DNA of 64,000 nt from Gnetum montanum (lineage: Eukaryota; Streptophyta; Gnetopsida; Gnetales; Gnetaceae), in assembly GCA_015680685.1 (NCBI GenBank), contig MNCI01004678.1, positions 179,851-243,850 of the forward strand. The letters run 5' to 3'. Both the position numbers and the translations under genes were made by a program. Below the pieces are notes generated by a model. It had not been told where the DNA came from. It saw only the letters and a list, made by a program, of their open reading frames with translations, and did no database searches. Shown piece after piece: positions 23,401 to 33,318 of the stretch. The stretch's first letter is position 1. Each line of letters begins with the position of its first letter.

Positions 23401-23580
23401 CCATGTGAGTAAATAACAATCACATTAGAAAGAGCAGCACTAAATAGATTATGTGCCTAAAACTTAAATAGGAAAGGTTAATCATATTCTTCAAGTGCAT
23501 ATTCTTATGTTTTAAAAGGAACTTGCCATATTTATTGATTTTATATTCTTGCTTCATAAAATGACCAAAATGTGCCAACA
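20474..23580 (-). repeat. 5' LTR of element B
   Basis: About 3107 bp, ending at 23580 in GCCAACA (minus-strand start TGTTGGC) and beginning at 20474, where the expected T is now A. It would supply the promoter for the minus-strand interior. The divergence between the two LTRs is many percent by eye, so insertion is old. Confidence 0.92.
21605..21613 (-). promoter_or_regulatory. TATA box in the 5' LTR of element B
   Basis: Minus strand TATAAAAGG followed by GCC, conserved at 11481-11489 in the other LTR and at 56667-56675 in element F. Conservation in three LTRs supports it as the core promoter. Confidence 0.65.
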
Positions 23581-23585
23581 ATACA
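23581..23585 (+). repeat. Target-site duplication of element B, right copy (ATACA)
   Basis: ATACA directly follows the CA end of the right LTR, identical to 10319-10323. Confidence 0.9.
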
Positions 23586-24362
23586 CATGGGAGTTAAGAA
23601 AAATTTCTTTCTTCTCATTTCATACGAAGGGAATGCATGCTTTTTTTCTAACCCTCTGACACCTAAACTTCAAAGCTTCATAACTTTCTCACTGTATCTC
23701 TAATTTGCATGATTCTTGAACCCTCTTGATGACAAAGTGACCAACTCATTTGTGGGAGAGAGTGCTACACATAATTTATGCAATTTGCATCAAAATGTTC
23801 TAATACATGGAGAAACATATTATGGATAAAAAAATAATAATTGATACATTTGAACAAAATAATTAAATAAAAACTAATAAAATTAACTATTCTTCCTAAT
23901 TAACCATTTAAATATACATCAAATAAGAAAATGATAATTTTGGAAGGTCATAAAGAACTAACTTGTTCATAACACATTAGAAAACACAATGATTAAGGGT
24001 TTCTTTTCAAAAGTTTCTAACTCTGCAATGCTAATAAGGGCTAAAATGTAGTAATAAGGATCGATTTTGATCAATTCCAAGAACCTGAGAGAGGATTATG
24101 AACTATTAGAAACATATTCAAAATCCTTAGGTAATCATAGATGAATTCTTTATGATTGTAGATGGCTCCTAAAAGACCCGTAGCCAAAGGATCCTCATAA
24201 CAAAGAGGCAAAAGACCAGCAGAAGAGGACAAGCTGGGAAACAAACTTTGCAAGCTAAGTAAGAGGCTTAGTCTTACAACATCCATCAACCTACACCTGT
24301 AGTGGAGAAATCTACTTAAAGAGCAAGGAAAGTGCCTCTAAGCCATTCAAGAAAAGCCCACC
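23586..24362. other. Continuation of the DNA interrupted by element B, unclassified
   Basis: Joining across element B continues the LTR-like U3/TATA segment of 10233-10323. No U5 end or primer site is recognised before the D coding region. A minus-strand frame at 24071-24289 has no known features. Confidence 0.4.
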
Positions 24363-25143
24363 ATGTCCACAGTTATTGTCAAACTTAATTTTGGACCATT
24401 CATGGAGTTTTCACTTGCTAATGTTCAAGAGAAACTCCAAGCCTCTTCTCTTTGGTCCACACTATTATGCAATAGTGAATGGTACCTAGGGGAAGTATAT
24501 CAATTCTAGAAGAATAAGCAAGATGATGCCACCATTAAGATTGAAGGGATCACAGTGCTATATTTAGTTAAAGTAATAGCCAAGACACGAAAGCTTCCTA
24601 ACATTGGAGCCAGCATTGCAAAAATATCAACAAGGTCTAACACATATGTAAAGAAGCTATGGATACAAAGGACCTATGAAACAATCGAGAAAGAATACAA
24701 TGGATTTTCTAATGAAGAAAAGATCTATTTCACGATCAGGACCTATCACATCTTCCCAACTAAAAGGCTAAATAGAATTTCTATCTATGTGTCTTGTGGA
24801 AGTACCATCCTCATTGGGAAATTCTAAGCAAATATAACTCATCTAGTGTTCTTAGAAATATAAAGGAGGTTTGAGGAGAAGAAGGCAAGGAAACTCACGT
24901 TACCATTCCCTTACCTCATAAGACGACTATGCAAATAAGCAAGAATTATAGGATATACCTATGATGTTCTTCAAAAGCCTTAGAAAGCATCCTTTGCTGA
25001 GATGTCAAAGCCAATGCCTCTTCAGAAAAATCAACTGGAAAAGCCAATAGGTATAGGCACCTGTAGGATCTACACCAATAGGAAATGTCCTAACTTCAAG
25101 ATAAGAACAAGTAAGATCCAGTGGATCAACACTAGCCACTGAT
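24363..25143 (+). pseudogene. Decayed ORF of unknown function in element D
   Basis: ATG at 24363 opens MSTVIVKLNFGPFMEFSLAN..., and the same frame can be followed for about 260 codons through TAG and TAA stops to 25143. Features include W-S-T-L near the start, FTIRTYHIFPTKRLNRISIY in the middle and RKLTLPFPYLIRRLCK toward the end. The last motif (hydrophobic-FP-x-LI-x-x-LC) is reminiscent of the gag-associated 'putative plant transposon protein' domain found in some plant retroelements; that is an inference from memory of the pattern. No enzyme motif is seen. Confidence 0.5.
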
Positions 25144-25689
25144 AGACCAAGACCAAGTGCTCCACTAGCATAGTAAGACTATAGATCTTCCATAAGCCAT
25201 TTATAATAAATTGTTAAAATGATCATGTGGGAAAATAGAGAGGTCTCTACTATGTATCAAGTAAGGGATAATCCAAGAAGGTAGTATCAATAGGACCCGC
25301 TAATGATCAAATTTCATTATAAGTAGGAGAAGATGAGGATTGGACACAACAAATATCAAGGAGCACTGCATCTTTTTAGGTTAGGCTGGAAATAGGAGAA
25401 GGAGCCATGGTAATGATTATGTAATACCAAGATGTAGTAGGTGTAGTAGAGGTTATTATAGATCACATCAAAGAGTCATTTAATGTTCTTATTGTACCAC
25501 TAGTAAATATAACAAAAGCTAAAGATATTAAAACTATAGCCAAAACCTCCATGGCCCCACAAGAACATGAAGATATCTTAGATCAACTACTGTAGATAGG
25601 GCAAGTTATGCAAAACCTTTTTGATATTTCTAGTATATGACTACAGTGTAGTCTAAACTTATTTCAACTAAATTTAAACTCATAATGGA
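25144..25689 (+). other. Decayed linker between the two ORFs of element D
   Basis: Glu/Asp-rich fragments in changing frames (for example around 25540-25620, EHEDILDQLL-like text) suggest the coding region once continued through here. No motif is legible. Confidence 0.4.
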
Positions 25690-26660
25690 GAAACCACGGT
25701 AGAACATGCAAAAAATGAAGTGCAAAGGTTACAAGCAGAATTAGCCACATTAAGAGTAGAGAGACAAGAACCCACATGACATGTTGCACAAGACTAGTTA
25801 GAACAATTTAGAACTAAATAGATAGCCCAACTAATAGCCAAGACTATCTAGATGAAGATGGAGAGGGAAAAGGAAATATGGAATACCTTGGTGATGGAAG
25901 CACAAACTTATGCACATGTCAAAGACTTAACTACCTTAGAGGAAAATAATAAAAGAATTATTGTCAAAAACATGAGGTTGACAAACATTGAAAAGTAAAA
26001 GAATATCCTAGAAGAAAGCATTCATCAACTGAGAGAGTAGTTTGCTAGAGTCAACCTTGACATGAGAAAATTGACTACAGAAAATAAGATCCTATCAATG
26101 GAAGAAGTCTGCACCATACGGTATAAGGCAACCATTGAAATTAATGCATGGAAAAATGAGGCCAAGAAGCATGAAAGTTGAAAGAGCACTTCAGAGATCA
26201 ACTGGGCATGTACAAACAAATTAATGAAAAGGAAATCTAGATGGCCAAGGCTAAGATCAATTAAATCATGATACAAACACTTGATTGGCAACTAATCCTA
26301 GATGGTCCTTCCCACATACATCAAGCTAAAATCAAGAATAAGGACTTGCAGATAGAGGACCTAATAGAGTTCATGGGATTGGAAAACCTCCACTATGCTA
26401 ATCTAGCCATGTTAACAATAGATAGATCCAAAAAAGAAATGAAGCAGCAAGTGGCCATAGTATATGTGTATTACAAGAAAGAATTTTCAAATAGAAAAAA
26501 TGCACCATAGAAACTGCACATTGTAAAGTATGAACTTCAAGTGATCAAAGCTAGCTACCAAGATAAGAAGGATGTAGTATCTAATCTAGCTAGGATAATG
26601 ACAGACTACCAAGAATTAAGGAAAATAACCAGAGCATTTGAAGAGGAATGAAGGTAGTTC
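25690..26660 (+). pseudogene. Long coiled-coil ORF of element D, decayed
   Basis: From 25690 one frame reads ETTVEHAKNEVQRLQAELAT, continues MKMEREKEIWNTLVMEAQTY, LTTLEENNKRIIVKNMRLTN and LDMRKLTTENKILSMEEV, with about six TAG/TGA/TAA codons at positions where CAG, CGA or CAA fit. After one frame change near 26180 it continues through a Lys/Glu/Gln-rich region to 26660 (KKEFSNRKNAP at 26510). The heptad-like spacing of Leu, Ile and Met among Glu/Lys/Gln predicts an extended coiled coil of over 250 residues. No catalytic or zinc motif. It could be a structural gag-like protein or a captured host sequence. Confidence 0.6.
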
Positions 26661-27092
26661 ATGGTCTAGTATGTAAAGGCCAAAAAATGTTTTTACAATT
26701 ACCATGCATATGGGAAGTAACAACTCTATCAAACATTGCTAAATTTACATGGATATTACACAATCCAAGATTAGAAGAAAAAAGATTCAAATGCTACTCA
26801 ACAAATATCAATTTTAGAAGTCCAACAACAAGGGAGAGAAGCCAATGGAGGAGCCACCAGTGCTTGGAACTTGAAGGCTACATTAAGCTTTATTATTTTA
26901 TTTTGTTTTATCAATTATGTCAATCATGAAATGCATGATAATTTTGTAAATACTACTCAAACTATAATGCAACATTTGTAGTAGAGTTAGTCATGTAAAT
27001 AAGTCATAGTATCTAAGTTTGTATACAACTTCACAAATTTTTTAAGCAATTCTATCCTCCTTTTGTTTTAACTTGAGTATGAGTTTCCAATT

Positions 27093-27105
27093 AGTCATGA
27101 GGGTA
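27093..27105 (+). other. Polypurine tract of element D
   Basis: AGTCATGAGGGTA directly precedes the TG of the LTR. Elements C (AGTCATGGGGGTA, 51511) and G (36838-36850, minus) have the same tract, which ties D to the Athila-like family. Confidence 0.8.
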
Positions 27106-28003
27106 TGATAAAACCTTATGCCAATTAGCTACAATATCGTATCTGTGATATCATAGCTATGCATATGTCATTATTGATGTAATGCAACGGGTCATGATCA
27201 TGCCTATAAATACCAACCCACCATCATATTGAAATCATCAACTTTCACCATTACTTAGCCAAATTCTTACAGTTTTTTTTCATGATTTAGACATAGTGAT
27301 AGAGTGAATGCCCACAGTGTGGTGTTTGATAATTGTATAAGATCTTTGTTCAAGTGGATTGTTCTTAGACACAATTCATAACTACAAATAAAGATCGAGA
27401 TTGTTTCTCACCATTGCAGCATTCCACTTAGCTCATTTGTACTTAGCTTAATTTTTCCTTTCAGCATGATTACTTTTCTTAAGTCATTTATATTTTTCAA
27501 GTACTTTACTTTTTCAATGTCTTTTAGTAAAGCAATATAAGTATGACTGACTAGTTTTGAATGTGAAGTTTAATCATTTGGTAATCTAATAGTAAGTTCA
27601 CTTGATTTGCTAAGTAGTGGATTTACTTGGTAATTCTAGTGATGGTTACATGAACCCTTGACGTGTAAGGTAAGCCAAAAATGGATATTTATTGCCATAA
27701 GCTAAATCAAATTTACATTTTAGTCATACCTAGACTTAGAATTTATTCTTATATTCTATTCTCATTTTCACTATGTTGGCATTTAATATAATTAAATTCA
27801 AACAACATTAGTGTATCATATGCCTCACTAAGAGTTAAACCATACAACTTGAACTTCACTAACTCAACGCAAGAAGACAACAATCAAGGACCTAACATCA
27901 ACTACTAGCATACTTACATTTTCCATCCATGGATTACAATTAGGATGCACGTGTATACTCATGACTTGTATGGTTGAGTGTTGGAGTACCCAACTACTCA
28001 AGA
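27106..28003 (+). repeat. 3' LTR of element D
   Basis: Starts TGATAAAACC after the polypurine tract, contains GATATC words, a TATAAATA box, and ends in the tail GTATGGTTGAGTGTTGGAGT with CAACTACTCAA. The last bases are decayed from CTCATCA. About 898 bp. An inverted copy lies at 28092-28929. Confidence 0.8.
27205..27212 (+). promoter_or_regulatory. TATA box in the LTR of element D
   Basis: TATAAATA about 100 bp from the U3 end, matching the position and sequence of the boxes in elements A, C and G. Confidence 0.6.
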
Positions 28004-28091
28004 AATTATCCGTTCAAAAAAATAAAATTGTATCATCTTGAAAAAATTAACAGAATACATCAAACATTTCCCTTGGTTCTTTTTGGATCTT

Positions 28092-28929
28092 TATTGAGTG
28101 GTTGGCTATTCCAACACTCAATCATACAAGTCATAAGTATACATTTGATCATAATCTATGGATGAATAATGTAAGTATGCTAGTAGCTAATGTTAGGTCC
28201 ATGATCGTTGTCTTCTCATATTGAGTTAGCAAAGTTCACATTGTATGGTTTAACTCTCAATGAGGCATATGATAAGTTGATGTTATTTGGCTTTAATTAT
28301 ATTAAATGCCAACATAGTAGAAATAAAAATAGAGTCTAAGAATAAAGTCTAAGTTTAGGTATGACATAAATGTAAATATGATCTAGCTTATGGTGATAAG
28401 TATCTGTTCCTAGCTTGTTGTACATGTCAAGAACTCATGTAATCATCACTGAGATTACCAAGCAAATCCACTATTGAGAAAATCAAGTGAACTCACTACT
28501 AGGTTACCAAACAATTACACTTCATGCTCAAAACTAGTGATACTTATATCACTTTACTAAAAGATATTGAAATAGTGAATTACTTGAAAAATGTGAATGA
28601 CTTAAGAAAAGTAATCATGTTCAAAGGTAAAATTAAGCTAAGTAAAAATGAGCTAAGTGGAATGTTGCAATGGTAAGAAAGAATCTCAATCTTTATTATA
28701 GATAATGAATTATGCCCAAGAACAATCCACTCAAACAAAGATTCTATATAATTGTCAAACACCATACTACAGGCATTCACTCTATCACTAAGTCTAAATC
28801 ACAAAAAAAAATTGTAAGAATTTTCCCAAGTGTTAAAAAAAGTTAATGATTTCGTTGTAACAGTGGGTTGGTATTTATAGACATGACCATGGTTCACTAC
28901 ATTGCATCAATGATGATCTATGCACAACT
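28092..28929 (-). repeat. Inverted, U3-truncated copy of the D LTR
   Basis: On the minus strand this copy aligns with 27106-28003 from GGGTTGGTATTTATAG-complementary sequence through the U5 tail, ending at 28092 where TATTGAG stands for TGATGAG. The outer U3 portion beyond about 28929 is missing. The two U5 ends face each other across 88 bp (28004-28091) that contain no recognisable primer site. Confidence 0.8.
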
Positions 28930-29593
28930 TAGTTAATTTTTTTGATTTAGTTGTTCAATTTCATTTTAAGTGGAATTCATAATTATGTTCATGAATTTGG
29001 CTATCTTAGATTCTTGTTTCCTTGGTTAATAATATTAATTTTTTTATGTTTTACTTTGATTTGAAGGTTAATCCATGCTTTAATGATTACATGTTCTACT
29101 ATTTTTATTCACAGGCTTCTAATGATCATAGTGATGGTTCTAGCAACATTCCCTCTCCTCTTGCTCCCCTAACTTAGTCTAAGCCTTTGATGATGATGAT
29201 GTATCATAATCGCTCTTAGGTGCTATGGTTGTTGGCTTCTTACTACACTCATGACTTTAAATATTATGAATCATCCATTTTTGTTACATTGTGTAACTAA
29301 GGCTCTGGTTATGGGCTACTTGACTATGTTTGGCTTCAAACGTTGCATTTTGGCTCTAGTTGAACATTGCTCCTTGGATACAATTTTTTTTTTTTTTCTA
29401 TTTTATGTTTTTTTTATTTTGGCTATAGATTAAAAGAACATTAAAAGATAATTTTATAAACTAAAACTTGAAAATAATAATGTAATAAAATGAAAATTGT
29501 GAAACAAAGTAAAAGCTTGCAAGCAAAAGCTATAAACAATGCTATTAAGTAAACAAGCCACAATATATATACAAGGAAAAGACATATAACACA
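28930..29593. other. Unclassified junction between the inverted LTR and element E
   Basis: T-rich DNA with a run of 13 T at about 29384. No LTR boundary or conserved motif is recognised. Element E's pol should lie here if it were complete, but no RT or integrase motif is legible. Confidence 0.4.
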
Positions 29594-30444
29594 TTAATTG
29601 TGGAATTGTTTTCTAATATTTGATAGCTTAGAAAACTGGTAAGGCCTTTCATGTATGATTTCATACTTCCTGTTCTCTTCGTTGATGATGCTAAATGGGA
29701 GCTCCCCCCAAGACTTGTTCAAGGCTTTACTGTTCTTGGGTTTAGCTTCATTGGCCTCATTGTGGTTATTGGTTTCATTGTTAGTTATGGAATTTTTCTC
29801 TTGGAACTCCACCTTGGATCTTTGTTCAATGTCAACATTATTAATGGATAAGGAAATTGTACTAGCTCCATGGATAATGATTTCACCTCCCTTGTAACTT
29901 AGATGAACCTCTTGATGAATTAGCAATGAAACCACTTGTAAATTAGCCAACCATCGCTATCCTAGAATCAAGTTAAAGCTTGATGTCTCTTCATTGACTA
30001 GGAAGTCAATGGATGTGGGAAACTATTTTCTAGACACAAAGTCTAATGAAATAGACCTTGTCACTGCTACCTATCACACTTTAAAGGACTAAGTATGGCA
30101 GTGGAGGTGTCCTGAATGTTTTCAACCAAGCCAAATCATTCAAAAATGGATAAAGAAATGACATTTGTGACTACTCCATCATCCACATGTACACAATGTA
30201 CTTTGTATCACTTAAATAATATGGTTATGAAAAGAGGGGCACATAATACTTCACCACTTTGTAGATTGGTCTTAACTTCACTATCATAAAACATCAAGAT
30301 GGTTTGTTTTGGTTCTTCCTTGAGTGAAGATAACATGATAACAAAGTGGATAGACTCTTCATTGGTAGGTAACTTTTTACTCACAAGGATAGATCTCAAC
30401 ATTTTAAATAAAGCTTCGTGATGGGCAAAAGAAGTTATAACCAA
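29594..30444 (-). pseudogene. Aspartic protease of element E (Tat/Ogre type)
   Basis: The minus strand first reads LRSILVSKKLPTNEESIHFV and GEVLCAPLFITILFK, then the active site HVDDGVVTNVISLSIFE with codons GTG-GAT-GAT-GGA at 30175-30186. Plant Tat/Ogre proteases use V-D-N/D-G in place of the retroviral D-S/T-G, so this matches the lineage. The flap-end I-L-G motif and the text RWLANLQVVSLLIHQEVHLS with GGEIIIHG follow in the last ORF (29950-29594). A TGA and a TAG interrupt it. Confidence 0.72.
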
Positions 30445-32700
30445 ATTGTAAAGACTTAAGGAAGTAATTTTCTACTTTAATGAAGGCTTGACTTATTCCA
30501 TGGTAGTGAGGAAGTCTTTGTTACTTGTAGATGATTTCTAAGTTTTTTTGGCTTTGACTTCCTTCATCTTACCTAGAATTTTGACTTCATGTTTAACCAT
30601 TTTTTTTTATGTCCTTTACTTTTCTCTTGCTTTTGACTCTCTTCATGCTAGCTAGTTGATGTAGTTTGAATAGTAGGATTCATGGGTACAGCTATGATTA
30701 GAGTAGGTTTCAGTGGATCTACTTTCTTTCAAATCTTTATTGGTTGCTCTTCTTACCCTTGGACTTAGGAGTTGATGTTTTTTGTTGTTTCACTAGTGAT
30801 TTCTTGTTGGTTTAAAGATGTTGATGCATTGGCCACTATACATGAATGTTTGTCAACACTTGTTGTAGGCTTATCAATGAAAAGAGAAGGAACTCTAATG
30901 ATGAAAGGCTTTCTAGGAGGTGCAGGTGGTGATACACTTATAATGAAAGAGGTTCTCGAACCTGTGAAAGTTGAAGCCTAATTGTTACAAGGAGGTACCC
31001 TAACTACAAACTACTCCCTAGTAGGTTTAGGTTTATTGGGAATATTGAATGTGGCTATCATGTAAGAGTTATTATTGAATGATACTTGTTCACTATTGGC
31101 TTCCCACAGTTGATCATTTTTTAAAGATCATCTTTTGTAGCTTTGGTTAGATCTCAAGCAATCTTACAAATATGTGCCTCTTACAAGCATTCTTAGACAA
31201 TTTCTTATGTTGATATGATTATATTTAGGAAATTATTTGAGAAGCTCAAAGGACTTCATTAGTAACTTTGTATACTTAGATTGGTCTTTATGCTCAAAGT
31301 TAGGATTTTGGGGATTAGTAGCATCAAAAGTTAATAGTTGAGATGAAGAAGTAGGGGATTTGAGTTATGAAATTTTTGGTCCCTCTATTGGTTTCACATC
31401 CTTGGCCATAGTGGCTATGGCTACATATGTTTGCTTACCTTTATCCCTATCCCTCTTTGTATATTGGTTCTTGTAAGCTATGTAAGCTGGATTATTATCG
31501 ACTTCTATGGCATATTCTATGTTCTTTATCTTAGAAAAAACTTAACTGAGTGATCAAGAATCTAGGTAGTATAGCTTTAACTTGATGAAGTCAGTAACTA
31601 CTTCCTTGAAGATGGTCAAAATATGGGTCCCAAAGATGAGCTTGAGGATTTTGTTGAGGGTCACATTCTATCTTTGAATGAACTTTTGGACAACTTCAAG
31701 GAGCCCCTATATTGCTTTCATGAGCTAGTCTAACATTGTTTTGGGCTTCAAGTTATATTTGAAGTGGTTGATGAACTAAGTTATCAAGTCATCAAGAGAG
31801 GAGATAGAACCTCTAGGTAGCATGTGGTACTAGTCTAATGTCTTTCCTATTAAAGACATAGGGAAGATGCACAATATAGTGTGAGGGATAGGCTTGTAAC
31901 AAGAGGTATTTAGAGTAGAAGGTAATAAGGTAAGCATTTGGATCACCTTTGGCATTGTACTTAGTGAACTAGAAAGTGGGGATACCCATGGGTATGGTTA
32001 TTTGAGGCAAAGTTGGGCTAATGGAGTCATCTTGGTAAAATTCCATGACTTTCACCATCTAGGTTGTGTTGGCTTCAAGTTTGTGCAACTTCTTAGTAAG
32101 GTTCTAGATCAATTGAAAGGCTTGATCTAGGCCTTGTCGTGCTCCTATGGGTTACAATGATTATTTAACATTTTGTGACTACAAATGTAAAATAGGCAAC
32201 AATATAGACTACAGGGGTCATGTGACTACTGTTGCAGGAGGATTGAACATGGAAAATGATGTTTGGATAGGGACATAGGAAATAAAAGGAGTATTGGTTA
32301 TAAATAGGCTGTGTGACACATGTGGAATCTAAGGTCCCAATGAAGGACCAGTCGAAACTATAAAGATTTGAGACATAAAAGGAGTTACTAGTGGAGGCTG
32401 AGGTACTGTAACAAAAGACGTTGAGGTAAATAGGGAAGTAAATAAAGAAATAGGTTGAGACGCTTGGTTCATGAAGGTCACCAGAGGCACTTGGTTTATT
32501 GTTGAGATAGCAGGAAAGAGTTAAAGAAGGATACTTCAAGAACAAATTATTATGAATGGTCTCCCAAGTGTGTATCTATCTCGTAATAGGCCCCAAATTC
32601 ATCCTAATCTTCTTGGTCATAATTTGAATTGGCTTCCTCACTTGCTACGACTTCATTATTAACATACACCCATTGGGCAAACCTACAAACCTAAAATTCC
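30445..32700 (-). pseudogene. gag: gag of element E
   Basis: From right to left: a Pro/Thr/Ser/Val-rich linker, then LDQAFQLIQNLTKKLHKLEA (possible short coiled coil), TKYNAKGDPNAYLITFYSKY, LLLQAYPSHYIVHLPYVF and SISSLDDLITQFIHHFKYNL, the last being the W/L-D-D-L-x-x-x-F signature of Tat-type capsids near 31800. A Lys/Arg-rich stretch (YTKRDRDKGKQTYVAIA, about 31420) precedes the linker to the protease. Stops such as SLSxVFSKI show it is inactive. Confidence 0.65.
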
Positions 32701-33200
32701 AATAGTTTAATGTGGTCATAGAAAGAGGAAATGCAGTCCTTCTCATTTATATAACGTAGCCCAACTAGTGCTTGGATTTCAACTCTTTACACAAGATGCA
32801 TAAACTATTCTAAATCTTTGCATAGATTAAATTATAACTTTCTTCATTAATTTTCATGTATACTAAAAGCCTAAGGGATTGCCTATGCTCCACAATGATT
32901 GAATCCTTAGGATCATAAATACAAATATATTTTTGGTTTGAGATATGTGGCAATATAGTCAACATGAGAGGCATCAAATTGTTCAAAGCTAAGAAATCGA
33001 GTAGATGTAGTACGGGCTTTAAAAAATGTAAATGAAGCTCTATATGCAATGCGAATACTACAACTGAAAAAATGGAATGTAGCTTAAATGTTCTTGTTGG
33101 GTAAATAAGAAAACTTTGTAAAAATATAAATGCAAAAATAGGAAAAATACATTAAACTACAAATGTAAAAATAGTTTTTATAATTGTAAAAAAAACTGTT
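32701..33200 (-). other. Gag N-terminal or leader region of element E
   Basis: Minus-strand frame 33049-32810 is open (MHIELHLHFLKPVLHLLDFL) but has no recognised motif. This stretch lies between the putative LTR and the gag core. Confidence 0.35.
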
Positions 33201-33318
33201 AAATAGTTACAATGTATTTAACCCAACATATTTAAGGCAACACTAGGAAAAAAATGGAAAAATGGCTACAGTGTATTTATCCCAACATATCTAAGGCAAC
33301 ACTATGAAAAAATGGATA
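33201..33318. repeat. 59-bp tandem repeat, two units
   Basis: Units 33201-33259 and 33260-33318 share TACAATGTATTTAACCCAAC followed by ATATTTAAGGCAACACTA and an A-rich GGAAAAAAATGG end; the second unit differs at several places. It lies in the leader of element E. Confidence 0.8.

Larger units (their letters stand above)
10324..23580 (-). mobile_element. Element B: complete 13.3-kb Ty3/gypsy retrotransposon
   Basis: Two 3.1-kb direct LTRs (10324-13424 and 20474-23580) flank a minus-strand interior in the order primer site, gag, protease, reverse transcriptase, RNase H, integrase, extra ORF, polypurine tract. The 5-bp duplication ATACA abuts both ends. RT before integrase defines Ty3/gypsy. 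The interior is full of stops and the protease active site is lost, so it is inactive. Its relative F lies at 44866-57837. Placement in a named clade is uncertain; the RT and RNase H motifs look more like non-chromoviral Tat-type elements than chromoviruses. Confidence 0.93.
24363..28003 (+). mobile_element. Element D: 3' part of a retrotransposon with unusual ORFs and a 3' LTR
   Basis: Plus-strand order: a decayed ORF (24363-25143), a decayed coiled-coil ORF (25690-26660), a short noncoding stretch, polypurine tract (27093-27105) and LTR (27106-28003). No gag, RT or integrase motif is visible in between. The LTR belongs to the Athila-like set by its TGATAAAACC start, GATATC words, TATA box and TATGGTTGAGTG U5 tail. 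The 5' end is not found; A2's U5 tail is the best match, so D might be the 3' half of A2 separated by B. Confidence 0.65.

Noticed and set aside
29651-29897. Plus-strand ORFs with hydrophobic products
   Set aside because: They lie antisense to the element E protease, whose VDDG motif and frame on the minus strand are specific.
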